From Lachnospiraceae bacterium UBA3282 (lineage in GTDB: Bacteria; Bacillota; Clostridia; Lachnospirales; Lachnospiraceae), in contig DETS01000016.1 in the NCBI GenBank assembly GCA_002361735.1, positions 1 to 49,696 of the forward strand: a DNA stretch of 49,696 nt, in the 5' to 3' direction. Positions within the stretch are counted from its first letter, which is position 1. Each line of letters begins with the position of its first letter. The translations under genes and the position numbers were made by a program. The notes under the pieces were generated by a model, which was given only the letters and a program-made list of their open reading frames with translations, made no database searches and was not told the DNA's origin. Of the stretch, positions 40,817-49,645 are shown one piece after another.

Positions 40817-42613
40817 ATGTTGAATGAGGCAGTTACACAACGGCTGCAGGCGCTGCGGGCAGAGATGGCGCGGCGGAATCTGTCGGCGTATATCGTGCCT
40901 ACGGAGGATTTTCACGGTTCGGAATATGTGGGCGCGTATTTTAAGGCACGGGAATATCTGTCAGGCTTTACCGGATCTGCGGGGACGCTGCTGATCCTTA
41001 AGGAGAGCGCGGCTCTGTGGACAGACGGCAGGTATTTTCTGCAGGCGGAAGCTCAGCTTGCGGGCAGCGGCATTACGCTGATGAAAAGCGGAGAACCCGA
41101 TGTGCCGACGCTTGCCGAATATTTGGCAAAGACGCTGGCAAAGGGGGAGCGGGTCGGCTTTGACGGGCGCACGGTGACGAGTGCGTTTGTGGAGGAGCTG
41201 CAAAAAAAGACGGCAAAAAAGCAGCTTACCTTTCACGGAAAAGAGGATCTGGCAGGGCTTGTATGGAAGGAGAGACCGCCTTTGTCTGCGGAGCCTGTGT
41301 GGGAGGTCCCGGCAGTGTATGCGGGATATACCAGAGAGGAAAAGCTTTGCAGGGTACGGGAAAAAATGGAGGAGGAGGGGGCGGATGCCCTGTTGATAAC
41401 GGATCTGACTGAGAGTGCCTGGCTCCTCAATCTGCGTGGCAATGATGTGAAAAATACGCCTGTTTTTCTTGCCTTTTTACTGCTTACGAAAAAACGTGCC
41501 CTTCTGTGCGTACAAAGGACGGCGTTTTCAGAGACGGTCTGTAAGGAACTGGCGGCAGCAGGGGTGAGTGTCTTACCTTATGAGAATATAGCGGATCTGG
41601 CGGCGGCTCTGCCTTCCGGACAGAAAATCCTTGTGGATGAAACGAAGGTCAGTTACCGCTTGTTAAAGGCTGTTTCCAAAGGGGTGGAGAGAATCAATAA
41701 ACCAAGTCCCATAGCGCTTATGAAGGCGGTAAAAACGGAGCGGGAGATTGCGCATATGCGTTCGGCTCATGTGAAGGACGGGGTGGCGGTGGCGCGGTTT
41801 CTCTATTGGCTTAAATCCCGGGTGAGGCAGGAAGAAATCACGGAAATCGGTGCGGCGGCAAAGCTGGAAGGGTTTCGGAAAGAACAGGAGGGCTATCTGG
41901 GACCCAGCTTTGATCCCATTGTGGCTTACGGGGCGCACGGAGCCATTGTGCACTACGAGGCAACAGCTGATACGGATGTCAAAATAGAGCCGCGAGGTCT
42001 TTGTCTGGCGGATACAGGGGGACATTACAGCGAAGGCACGACAGACATTACTCGCACGATCGCGCTGGGCGAATTGACAGACGAGGAGAAGCGGGCTTAT
42101 ACACTTGTCTTAAAAGGGCATCTGCGTCTGATGGCAGCCAGATTTCCCGAGGGTGTGAGCGGACAGAATCTCGATGCCATCGCCAGAGGACCGCTGTGGG
42201 AGCAGGGGCTTGATTACAGGCATGGAACGGGGCACGGTGTCGGCTATCTGCTCAGCGTCCATGAGGGACCGCAGAACATCCGCTGGAAGTCGGGAAAAGA
42301 AAAGGCGGTGCCGCTTGCAGTGGGGATGATCTTCTCTAACGAGCCGGGCTATTACGAGGAAGGGAAATTCGGCATCCGCCATGAGAATCTGATGCTGGTG
42401 GTTGAGGGAGAAAAGACGGCGTACGGGCAGTTTTTGCAGTTGGAGCCGCTGACTGTGGCGCCCTTTGACAGGGAGGCAATTGAGGCAAGCCTGCTGAATG
42501 AAGAAGAAATACGTGTGCTAAACGCTTATCATGCGAAGGTTTACGAGGTGCTGGCGCCGCATTTGACGGGGGAGGAGCTTGCTTGGCTGAGGGAAGTCAC
42601 GGCAGCGCTGTAA
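40817..42613 (+). CDS. Xaa-Pro aminopeptidase, M24 family
   Basis: A 598-residue cytoplasmic peptidase that removes an N-terminal residue before proline. Two creatinase-like N-terminal domains (about 1-310) precede the pita-bread catalytic domain. Metal ligands are visible in LADTGGHYSEGTTDITRT (two Asp), YRHGTGHGVGY (His), NEPGYYEEGKFGIRHEN (Glu and Glu). The length suits the long aminopeptidase P form. AAAAAGGAG precedes ATG 40817. It lies 31 bases after the CHR pair, so it may be the last gene of that transcript. Confidence 0.95.
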   Translation: MLNEAVTQRLQALRAEMARRNLSAYIVPTEDFHGSEYVGAYFKAREYLSGFTGSAGTLLILKESAALWTDGRYFLQAEAQLAGSGITLMKSGEPDVPTLAEYLAKTLAKGERVGFDGRTVTSAFVEELQKKTAKKQLTFHGKEDLAGLVWKERPPLSAEPVWEVPAVYAGYTREEKLCRVREKMEEEGADALLITDLTESAWLLNLRGNDVKNTPVFLAFLLLTKKRALLCVQRTAFSETVCKELAAAGVSVLPYENIADLAAALPSGQKILVDETKVSYRLLKAVSKGVERINKPSPIALMKAVKTEREIAHMRSAHVKDGVAVARFLYWLKSRVRQEEITEIGAAAKLEGFRKEQEGYLGPSFDPIVAYGAHGAIVHYEATADTDVKIEPRGLCLADTGGHYSEGTTDITRTIALGELTDEEKRAYTLVLKGHLRLMAARFPEGVSGQNLDAIARGPLWEQGLDYRHGTGHGVGYLLSVHEGPQNIRWKSGKEKAVPLAVGMIFSNEPGYYEEGKFGIRHENLMLVVEGEKTAYGQFLQLEPLTVAPFDREAIEASLLNEEEIRVLNAYHAKVYEVLAPHLTGEELAWLREVTAAL

Positions 42614-42714
42614 AATGGCGGGTGTTTTCCGAATCGGCGCATTTGAAAAGATATGGTGTATGAAACAACTTGGCTTTTGCGGTCGAAATGTGATGGATAG
42701 AGGAGGAACGTACT

Positions 42715-43377
42715 ATGGAACAAAAGGAGCAGATGCTGCGGGAAGAAATCTGTGAAATTGGCAGAAGAATGTATGCCAGACGCATGGTGGCAGCCAATGA
42801 CGGCAACATCTCCGTGCGGTTGTCAAAGGAGGAAATCCTGTGTACACCCACCGGTGTCTCCAAAGGTTATATGAAGCCGGAACAGCTCTGCAAGATAGAC
42901 CTTTCAGGAAATGTGCTTACCATGGCGGAAGGGTTCGGTCCCTCGTCGGAAGTAAAAATGCACCTGCGGGTCTATCAGAAACGCCCGGATATCTCGGCGG
43001 TGGTGCATGCTCATCCAATCTTTGCCACCGGCTTTGCGGTGATGGGCAGGGCGCTTGATATTCCCATTATGCCGGAGGTAATCGTCAATTTCGGCAAGGT
43101 GCCGCTCGCCCCTTACGGAACGCCCTCCACAGCAGAGATTCCGGATGCAATCGAGCCGTATCTGGCGGATTATCAGGCAATCCTCTTAGAGAGCCACGGC
43201 GCGCTTACCTGGGCGAAAGAATTACAGACTGCTTACATGAAAATGGAATCCGTGGAATTTTACGCGGAACTGTTATACAGGACGACACAGCTTGGCGGGC
43301 CGAGAGAACTGAGTGCGGAGAAGCTTGAGAGGCTGCGGGAGGTCATAGATGCGGAAAAACCAGGTAAGTCTTCCTGA
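42715..43377 (+). CDS. Class II aldolase / adducin family (FucA-like)
   Basis: A 220-residue zinc enzyme of the L-fuculose-phosphate aldolase / ribulose-phosphate epimerase superfamily. Visible are NDGNISVR (phosphate loop), TPTGVSKGYM, the catalytic Glu in GPSSEVKMHL, Zn ligands VVHAHP and the third His in LLESHGALTW. It cleaves or isomerises a phosphorylated sugar of unknown identity. AGAGGAGGAAC precedes the ATG. It follows the aminopeptidase gene by 101 bases. Confidence 0.92.
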   Translation: MEQKEQMLREEICEIGRRMYARRMVAANDGNISVRLSKEEILCTPTGVSKGYMKPEQLCKIDLSGNVLTMAEGFGPSSEVKMHLRVYQKRPDISAVVHAHPIFATGFAVMGRALDIPIMPEVIVNFGKVPLAPYGTPSTAEIPDAIEPYLADYQAILLESHGALTWAKELQTAYMKMESVEFYAELLYRTTQLGGPRELSAEKLERLREVIDAEKPGKSS

Positions 43378-43387
43378 TTTGTTCATT

Positions 43388-43420
43388 AAAAAACGGGGAA
43401 AAGCGAATCGCTTTTCCCCG
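43388..43420 (-). terminator. Terminator of the OB-fold lipoprotein gene
   Basis: Arms CGGGGAAAAGCGA (43394-43406) and TCGCTTTTCCCCG (43408-43420) pair perfectly; on the minus strand they run into six T (43393-43388). It may also slow rightward transcription, but the plus side lacks a T-run. Confidence 0.88.
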
Positions 43421-43445
43421 CTGTATGTTGTAAATGTAAGAAGAT

Positions 43446-44210
43446 TTATTTTACGGACACTGATGTGATGTGCGGATTTGCACCGTTATACCAGTACAGG
43501 AACCCTTCCAGATCGACCGTATCACCAACCTGCAGATTTTCTACCGCCTTGTAGACATCCGTGCTGCTGTCGCACAGATAAGACTCCACACAGAAGGTGT
43601 AGGTCTGACCGTCCTTAGATACATTGAAGTACAGGTCGTTATTGTCCGCAGCGGAACCGGAGTTGTCGTCATTGTAAACAACTGCACAGTCATAGGACTC
43701 GCCGTCCTTCTCATAAGTCTCAACGGTCATGCCCTTGAAAGATACGAACTTATTCTGATGCTTGATCAGCTCGTCCTCTTTGGAAAGCAGATCCGTGACA
43801 TCGGTTGCGGGTGCCGTGTAATTGCCGTCCAGAATCTCGATGGTCGCGCCCTCGGCAACTTCCACTTCGCCGGACCACTCGGTCTTGTAGCCGGTCACTT
43901 TGATTTTGGTGCCGGGGGTAAGCTTTGCGTAGTCAGCTTCGGAGCAGACTGCATTGTAGACAAAGTAAGCGCCGTCCTTGTCCTGTGTGTAGAGGGTAGC
44001 CTTGTCTTCCCACCAGGACTGCTTTGCCTGTACATAGGTCTCGATTACGACCTCGCTGTCCAAAGCAGCTGCATCGTACTCGGCATAGGTCATAACGCCC
44101 TCGGATTTCTTGTCAGCGTCGTTGCTAGAGCTTCCGTCTCCGCCCTTGCCGCAGGCAGTCAGGGATAAGACAAGAGCCAGTGTCAGGGTTAATGCGATTG
44201 ATTTTTTCAT
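43446..44210 (-). CDS. Lipoprotein with OB-fold-like domain
   Basis: A 254-residue lipoprotein with signal MKKSIALTLTLALVLSLTAC; lipobox LTAC with C20. The mature part has two OB-fold-like stretches (VIETYVQAKQSWW..., LTPGTKIKVTGYKTEWSGE; and KFVSFKGMTVETYE..., LQVGDTVDLEGFLYWYNG). Ligand unknown. ATG 44210 has GAGGAGG upstream. It lies 72 bases after the substrate-binding protein gene and has its own promoter (44259). A functional link to the ABC importer is possible. Confidence 0.8.
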   Translation of the reverse strand: MKKSIALTLTLALVLSLTACGKGGDGSSSNDADKKSEGVMTYAEYDAAALDSEVVIETYVQAKQSWWEDKATLYTQDKDGAYFVYNAVCSEADYAKLTPGTKIKVTGYKTEWSGEVEVAEGATIEILDGNYTAPATDVTDLLSKEDELIKHQNKFVSFKGMTVETYEKDGESYDCAVVYNDDNSGSAADNNDLYFNVSKDGQTYTFCVESYLCDSSTDVYKAVENLQVGDTVDLEGFLYWYNGANPHITSVSVK

Positions 44211-44258
44211 GGTTTTCCTCCTCAATAGTAGCGTTTTGGATTTGTTACTACAGCGACG

Positions 44259-44286
44259 ATTATACCATACCCATGAGATAAATCAA
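44259..44286 (-). promoter_or_regulatory. Promoter of the OB-fold lipoprotein gene
   Basis: On the minus strand TTGATT (44286-44281) and TATAAT (44264-44259) have a 16-base spacer. The -35 overlaps the end of the upstream coding sequence. Confidence 0.65.
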
Positions 44287-45881
44287 TCCTTTTTTCTTTT
44301 TTTGACAAAATTCCGCAACACAAAAAGCAGGAGAAGTCCCCAGGTAACAAGCAGGGCGATCAGGAAAAAAACGGCAGGGCGGGGCAGCGGGCCAAGATCC
44401 TGTTTTCCGCCCGCGGCGATATCTTTCTGATCCAGGCGGTAGAGGGCGGTGACGTCAGTACAGAGTCTGTCCATATAGGCGTCATCTACGGTCTCTCCGC
44501 GCCGCACAGAGTTTGCCACGTTTTCAATCAGCTGTCCCGCCGCGTTTCTCAGGGATGCGGAGCCGTTAAAGACAGGCGTTACGAAAGTTTCCGCCGTGTG
44601 TTCCATCAAAAGCGTAGAGGCTTCGATCTTGACAGGGTAGTAGGTTTTATTGTCTTCACCGATCCTGCTTAAATAGTCCTGATAGGAGGGGGAAGACTGC
44701 GCCTTTGTGGTGACGGGCAGATAGCCTTCTGTTTTGGCGTAGCCGATCTGTACCTCGTCCGTCAAAAGATATTGCGCAAAGAGCCAGGAAGCCAGCACTT
44801 CCTGCGGATCTGCCTTGTTAAAGACGCACACGGAAGGTCCCTGTGAGATCATCTGCGGGTTTTCAGGATCGATCTGCGGCACCATACGCACCGCCGTTTC
44901 AAAGTCCACAAAGGCATCCTCACTGATATCGGAGAGGGGAGCCTGTGCACCCATCCAGGTAGCGCCTGCCGTGGAGTCAATGGCAAAGATGCACTGTCCG
45001 GCATTGAGGAAGTTTGCGGGGTAGCTGGAAATCTTAAAAGTAGAAAACGCGCCTGTTTTTACATGTCCTGCGATTTCCTGCAAAAAGGCTTCCGTATCGG
45101 TGTTGAAAAGTTCGATATCTCCTTCGGCAGTCGAGTAGCCCGCGCCTTTTTGTTTCAGGTATTGGATCATCATGTTGTCCGTGGATTTGTAGATAAAAGG
45201 GATCATCACATTCTGCCCGTTTAAGGCATAGGTGCCGTCGGCATTCTTTGCGGTGGCGGCTTCGGAAACTTCCCAAATAAAATCCCAGGTCAGTACGTCG
45301 GGCAGCGTGTAGCCCAGCTGCTCCACATAATCCTGGTTGATATAACAGCACTCCGTGGAACGCATGTAGGGGATGGCATAGTGGTTTTCTCCCAATACAC
45401 ATTCGGAAAGAAACTGCGGAACGATCTCGCCTTGTGTCGGACCGTCAAAGGCAAGGGCGCTTCCGCCGAGACCGTATTTTGTGTCCGCAAAAAGGTCGTC
45501 TAAGGGAACCACGGTGTTTTTCCCTGTCAGGTAGGTGGCAATGTGATCGGGGTAGGTGATGCAGACGTTCGGTGTGGTGCCTGTCGCAATGTTGGTGATC
45601 ACATCGTTGAAGATCCTGCCATAGTCGGTGTAGAGTTTCATATTGACCGTGATATTGGGATAAAGCTCCTCAAAATCAGCAATTGCCTTTTTGTAAACGT
45701 CGGTCTGGTTTTTATTGGTGTCGTTTTTTGCCCAAAAGGTGATCTCGTAGGTTTTCGACGTATCGAAGCTTTCGGGTACGGTAAATTCCGGCAGGGCTTT
45801 GGAGCCGTGACAACCTGTGAGGGTAAAAAGACTTGCCCCGATCAAGAGAACCGCCAGTCCTTTTTTCTGTTTTGTATTCAT
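44283..45881 (-). CDS. ABC importer substrate-binding protein (sugar type) with C-terminal membrane segment
   Basis: A 532-residue extracellular binding protein of the carbohydrate class. The signal peptide ends in lipobox LTGC (C24). The binding-protein core starts YEITFWAKNDTNK and has IADFEELYPNITVN. Unusually the C-terminus has a clear transmembrane helix (AVFFLIALLVTWGLLLLFVL, about 502-522) followed by KKRKKD. Most such proteins have only the lipid anchor. ATG 45881 overlaps the upstream permease stop (ATGA) with GAGGAGGG upstream; the frame extending to 46100 is overlap only. It is the last gene of the importer operon. Confidence 0.88.
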   Translation of the reverse strand: MNTKQKKGLAVLLIGASLFTLTGCHGSKALPEFTVPESFDTSKTYEITFWAKNDTNKNQTDVYKKAIADFEELYPNITVNMKLYTDYGRIFNDVITNIATGTTPNVCITYPDHIATYLTGKNTVVPLDDLFADTKYGLGGSALAFDGPTQGEIVPQFLSECVLGENHYAIPYMRSTECCYINQDYVEQLGYTLPDVLTWDFIWEVSEAATAKNADGTYALNGQNVMIPFIYKSTDNMMIQYLKQKGAGYSTAEGDIELFNTDTEAFLQEIAGHVKTGAFSTFKISSYPANFLNAGQCIFAIDSTAGATWMGAQAPLSDISEDAFVDFETAVRMVPQIDPENPQMISQGPSVCVFNKADPQEVLASWLFAQYLLTDEVQIGYAKTEGYLPVTTKAQSSPSYQDYLSRIGEDNKTYYPVKIEASTLLMEHTAETFVTPVFNGSASLRNAAGQLIENVANSVRRGETVDDAYMDRLCTDVTALYRLDQKDIAAGGKQDLGPLPRPAVFFLIALLVTWGLLLLFVLRNFVKKRKKD

Positions 45882-46711
45882 CCCTTCGTCCCTCCTCTGG
45901 CGACTCCCGCCATAATTTGTTTCCGAAACAGGAGAAATAAAATGATGAGCGGCACCGAAATCACCACCACGGCTGCCATCATAGCGGGGATATTTGCTCG
46001 GCCAAAGCCGTTTTCGCGAATCTCCTGAATCCCGTTTGACACCAGATAGTAGTCGACGTCGTCCGTAATCAGTCTGGGCCATACATAGGAGTTCCAGCAT
46101 TCAATCATTTTGAGGATCGTGATGGTAACCAATGTAGGGCGGCAGATGGGAATCATCACCCTGCGCAGATAGCGAAAATCCGAGGTGCCGTCTACCTTGG
46201 CGGCGTAGTAAAGCTCATCGGGGATCTGTGCAAAATTCTCCCGCAGCAGATAGATGTAAAACACCGAAGTCACCGAAGGCAGAATCAGTCCCGTGAAGGT
46301 GTTTCTAAGTTCCAGATTGGTAATGGTCGTGAAATTGGTGATCACCACCAGCTCATTGGGGATCATCATCAGCGCCAGAAACAGGGTGAATACCAGATTC
46401 TTTCCCGCAAACTGTAATCTCGCAAAGGCAAAGGCCGCCAGCGTGATGACAACGAGCATCAGCGCGGTGGTGGCAACCGTAAACCAGAGCGTATTCAAAA
46501 GGTAGCGCCCCAGCGGAACGGTGGTAAAGGCATCCGCGTAATTTTGCAGGGTGGGAGAGAGGGTAATAAATTTCGGGATATACTCCGCGTTATAAGCCCC
46601 GTACTCCTTTACGGATGTCAACACCATCCAGTAGAAGGGAAAGAGCACGATCAGCGCCCAAAAACCTAAGAACAAATAGGTTACTATTGTAAGAAAGCGG
46701 TTTTTTTTCAT
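45878..46711 (-). CDS. Sugar-type ABC importer permease (MalG/UgpE-like)
   Basis: A 277-residue inner-membrane subunit with six segments. The N-terminal WALIVLFPFYWMVLTSVK and the EAA loop (ELYYAAKVDGTSDFRYLRRVMIP) are typical of the MalG branch. It forms the channel with the permease at 46760. It lies 48 bases after that gene and overlaps the binding-protein gene by four bases. Confidence 0.94.
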   Translation of the reverse strand: MKKNRFLTIVTYLFLGFWALIVLFPFYWMVLTSVKEYGAYNAEYIPKFITLSPTLQNYADAFTTVPLGRYLLNTLWFTVATTALMLVVITLAAFAFARLQFAGKNLVFTLFLALMMIPNELVVITNFTTITNLELRNTFTGLILPSVTSVFYIYLLRENFAQIPDELYYAAKVDGTSDFRYLRRVMIPICRPTLVTITILKMIECWNSYVWPRLITDDVDYYLVSNGIQEIRENGFGRANIPAMMAAVVVISVPLIILFLLFRKQIMAGVARGGTKG

Positions 46712-46759
46712 ACGTTTATACCTCTTTTTATACGAGCGTGCACACAGGCAGTTATCTGC

Positions 46760-47653
46760 TTACTGGTAATGTACATGCTTTTTACTGACTAATAAATTGA
46801 TACAAGTGATGGTCAACACAATCACAAATAAGATGATAGCCGCCGCTGACGCATACGAGGGATAGCCGCCGCTGTCCCGGTAGAGCATGTCGTACACATA
46901 GCCGACGATGGTATTCATGCCCGCTGCGTTTAAGTTGGTGCCAAAGAGTGCCACCGCGTCGCTGTAGGCTTTGAAGGCGCCGATAAAGCCCGTGATCACC
47001 AGATAAAAGAGCATTGGGGAGATCATGGGCAGGGTGATTTTATAGAACATACGAAACCGTCTCGTGCCGTCTACGCTGGCTGCGTTGTAATAAACGGGAT
47101 TAACGCTTGCCAGTGCGCTGGTCAGGATCAAAATCTTAAAGGGCATGACCACCCATATCGTATAAAAACAAAGTACGAACATTTTCGCCCAGTAAGGACC
47201 TTCGATAAAGTCCACGGAACTGCCGCCGAAACAGTGGATCAGCAGATTGACTAAGCCGTCGGAGTAAGGTGTTTTTTTGAAAAGGATCATAAATACCAGC
47301 CCCACGGCAAGCGTGTTGGTCACGTAGGGCAGAAAGAAGACGGTCTGAAACAGCTCCCGCAAAGGCTTGACCGAGCTTAAGGCAACGGAAATCAGAAGTG
47401 CCAGCCCCGTGGAGAGCGGTACGGTAATGATCACCAGGATAAAGGTGTTTTTCAGCGCCTGCAAAAAGTAGGCATCGTGCAGGACATAGGAATAATTGTA
47501 GCCGCCGATGTCGTAAAAGGTCTGGGAGGCGGAATTGTAACCCTCCTCAAAGGAATAGATAAATACGTCGATTAAAGGGTAGATCAGAAATGCACCCAAA
47601 AATAACAGCGCGGGCAGCAGATAGAGCCAGCCTTTTAAGTTTTTATTTTCCAT
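46760..47653 (-). CDS. Sugar-type ABC importer permease (MalF/UgpA-like)
   Basis: A 297-residue subunit with six membrane segments (LYLLPALLFLGAFLIYPLID first). The EAA loop is PVYYNAASVDGTRRFRMFYKI followed by TLPMISP. ATG 47653 (MENKNLKGW) is used; it overlaps the ATPase stop by 11 bases and has TGGAGAA upstream. The longer frame from 47701 is overlap only. Confidence 0.94.
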   Translation of the reverse strand: MENKNLKGWLYLLPALLFLGAFLIYPLIDVFIYSFEEGYNSASQTFYDIGGYNYSYVLHDAYFLQALKNTFILVIITVPLSTGLALLISVALSSVKPLRELFQTVFFLPYVTNTLAVGLVFMILFKKTPYSDGLVNLLIHCFGGSSVDFIEGPYWAKMFVLCFYTIWVVMPFKILILTSALASVNPVYYNAASVDGTRRFRMFYKITLPMISPMLFYLVITGFIGAFKAYSDAVALFGTNLNAAGMNTIVGYVYDMLYRDSGGYPSYASAAAIILFVIVLTITCINLLVSKKHVHYQ

Positions 47654-48767
47654 AGTATTCTCCAATCCCAAAACGAATCCGCTGACCGGTAGTCTGATCA
47701 AAGAGCAGCACTTTCTGCGGTTTCAGCGTAAAATGCACCGCATCCCCAGACAGATGCTCGCAGCTTTCGGCATCCACGATGGCGCGGACACTGGAATTTG
47801 CGGAACACGGATGGGAAGCAAGGATGCTGATATCCCGCCCCAGCACTTCCGGACGGCTCAAAGCGCAGGTGAACGATCCGTTTTCGCTGACCAGAAAACC
47901 TTCCGGGCGGATACCGACCTGTACAGGCTGATCGGGGACGCCCTTTACCAGTAAAACAGTCTCCTCACCGATGGAGAGGACGCCGTCCTTTACGGTTCCC
48001 GTAAAGAGATTGATGGGCGGTGTACCGAGGAATTTTGCCACAAATAAATTAGCGGGATCGTCGTACACTTCCTGCGGTTTTCCAATCTGCTGTACCACGC
48101 CGTCCTGCATGACGACGATCAGATCGGAGATGCTCATGGCTTCATCCTGATCATGGGTCACAAAGAGAGTAGTGATGCCTGTCTTTTTCTGAATCCGCCT
48201 GATCTCCTCACGGGTCTGCAGCCTGAGTCTGGCGTCCAGATTGGAGAGCGGCTCGTCCAAAAGCAGTACCCGCGGCAGTTTGACTAAGGCTCTGGCAATG
48301 GCAACGCGTTGCTGCTGACCGCCCGAGAGTTCAGCGGGCTTTCTTTCCAAAAGTCCGTCAAGCTGCACGAGAGAGGCCGCTTCCTCCACGCGGGCGCGCA
48401 TCTGCTCTTTGCTCAGTTTTTCCGCACCCTTCAGATTTTCCAGCGGAAAGCGGATGTTCTGCTCTACGTTTAAGTGAGGATAGAGGGCATAATTCTGAAA
48501 AACCATGCCCACGCCGCGCTGTTGCGGGGAGAGGGTGGTCACATCTTCCTCGCCAAAGAAAATCTGTCCCTTGGTGGGCTTTTGCAGACCGCAGATCAGA
48601 TTGAGGGTCGTGCTTTTCCCGCAGCCGGAAGGACCAAGAAGCCCGACCAGGCTGCCGTCGGGGATTTCAAAGGTAAAATCGTTTACCGCAGTCACTTCGG
48701 CGGCAGCCTTTCCCTTTCTGCCCCGTGCGGGGAATTTTTTTGTCAGATGTGAGAGTACGATTTTCAT
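47643..48767 (-). CDS. Sugar-type ABC importer ATPase (UgpC/MalK-like)
   Basis: A 374-residue ATPase. Walker A is GPSGCGKST, Q-loop VFQNYALYP, signature LSGGQQQR, Walker B VLLLDEPLSNLD, switch THDQ. The C-terminal regulatory OB domain (about 240-374) is present with NLFTG and VGIRPEGFLV. Many Firmicutes use one unlinked MsmX ATPase for several importers; here it is encoded in the operon. It is second in the transcript after the FRG gene (66-base gap). The sugar is unknown. Confidence 0.94.
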   Translation of the reverse strand: MKIVLSHLTKKFPARGRKGKAAAEVTAVNDFTFEIPDGSLVGLLGPSGCGKSTTLNLICGLQKPTKGQIFFGEEDVTTLSPQQRGVGMVFQNYALYPHLNVEQNIRFPLENLKGAEKLSKEQMRARVEEAASLVQLDGLLERKPAELSGGQQQRVAIARALVKLPRVLLLDEPLSNLDARLRLQTREEIRRIQKKTGITTLFVTHDQDEAMSISDLIVVMQDGVVQQIGKPQEVYDDPANLFVAKFLGTPPINLFTGTVKDGVLSIGEETVLLVKGVPDQPVQVGIRPEGFLVSENGSFTCALSRPEVLGRDISILASHPCSANSSVRAIVDAESCEHLSGDAVHFTLKPQKVLLFDQTTGQRIRFGIGEYYGK

Positions 48768-48833
48768 ACTATTTATATTCCTTTCCTCAGTCTGTCAGAT
48801 GAATCCTGTTATTTGCAGGGACAGCGCGCTGAC

Positions 48834-49583
48834 TCATATCCCATATTCTTCCCGTAAGTCGGCGGATATATGGTCCAGATCGGGATAGACGAAGCTTTCC
48901 GTGATGCCCAGCACCCGCAGACTGTCGATAAAGTATTTTTTCCGCTCATGCGGGATAATGATCTTGTAGAGCATGTTTTCGTCGCAGATATCTTCCAGGT
49001 GTTTTAAGGAGTTGTGTACGGTAAAGTTGGAATGCTGGGAGTACATCCGCAGGTTGTTTTCCGTGGAACTGCAGGCGAGAATGCGGTTTGCAAGCTCGTG
49101 GTTGTGGTGCGCGTGCTTAAAAGCCGGCAGCAGCATTTCCTGCGTGGTGTCGGCGTCGATGGGGTATATGCAGTCGCCGAAGCCTTCTTTTTCGTTCAAA
49201 AGACCCGGCGCCAGCACCCAGACACAGCCGTCCGTATCGGGCAGCTCTTTGTAAGTTTCCGTGGCGAAAAACACAGCGATCAGCGGAGACTGGCTCCAAT
49301 CCAGCATTCTGGTGGGAAGACCGTAGTGCTGCATCAGAGAGACCCAGCCCGCGTAATTGTGCTTTTCCGGGGGATTGTCGATGATCTGTCTGGCGCGGGT
49401 GTAAAAATCGTTGGTGATATAGCGCTCCGCTTCCAGCCGCTTTTTACTGCGCTGGATAGAGGGAATCAGCGTGAGAGACGCGTTCTCCTCTCCGCGGTAC
49501 CAGAGGCGCACGCCGTGTTTCTGATAAAGGTTGTTTACAAACTGTAATAATTCGTCGATGGTGCGTATTTCCTGTGTAATCAT
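48834..49583 (-). CDS. FRG-domain protein
   Basis: A 249-residue soluble protein with the FRG domain. It has VRLWYRGEEN near residue 30, HYGLPTRMLDWSQSPLIAVFFA (read as HYGLPTRMLDW and SPLIAVFFA) at about 85-105, then HNSLKHLEDIC and the C-terminal segment YKIIIPHERKKYFIDSLRVLGI. FRG domains are often found in phage-defence and toxin-like genes; the reaction is not established. ATG 49583 has GGAGGAAG just upstream. The promoter lies at 49617-49645. It is the first gene before the sugar importer genes, with no terminator visible between. Confidence 0.87.
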   Translation of the reverse strand: MITQEIRTIDELLQFVNNLYQKHGVRLWYRGEENASLTLIPSIQRSKKRLEAERYITNDFYTRARQIIDNPPEKHNYAGWVSLMQHYGLPTRMLDWSQSPLIAVFFATETYKELPDTDGCVWVLAPGLLNEKEGFGDCIYPIDADTTQEMLLPAFKHAHHNHELANRILACSSTENNLRMYSQHSNFTVHNSLKHLEDICDENMLYKIIIPHERKKYFIDSLRVLGITESFVYPDLDHISADLREEYGI

Positions 49584-49616
49584 ACTTCCTCCACACAACT
49601 CTTTTTTGTCATAATG

Positions 49617-49645
49617 ATTATAGAAGATTTTGGAGGGTTGTACAA
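49617..49645 (-). promoter_or_regulatory. Promoter of the FRG-importer transcript
   Basis: On the minus strand TTGTAC (49645-49640) and a perfect TATAAT (49622-49617) have a 17-base spacer, about 30 bases before the FRG start codon. Confidence 0.8.
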
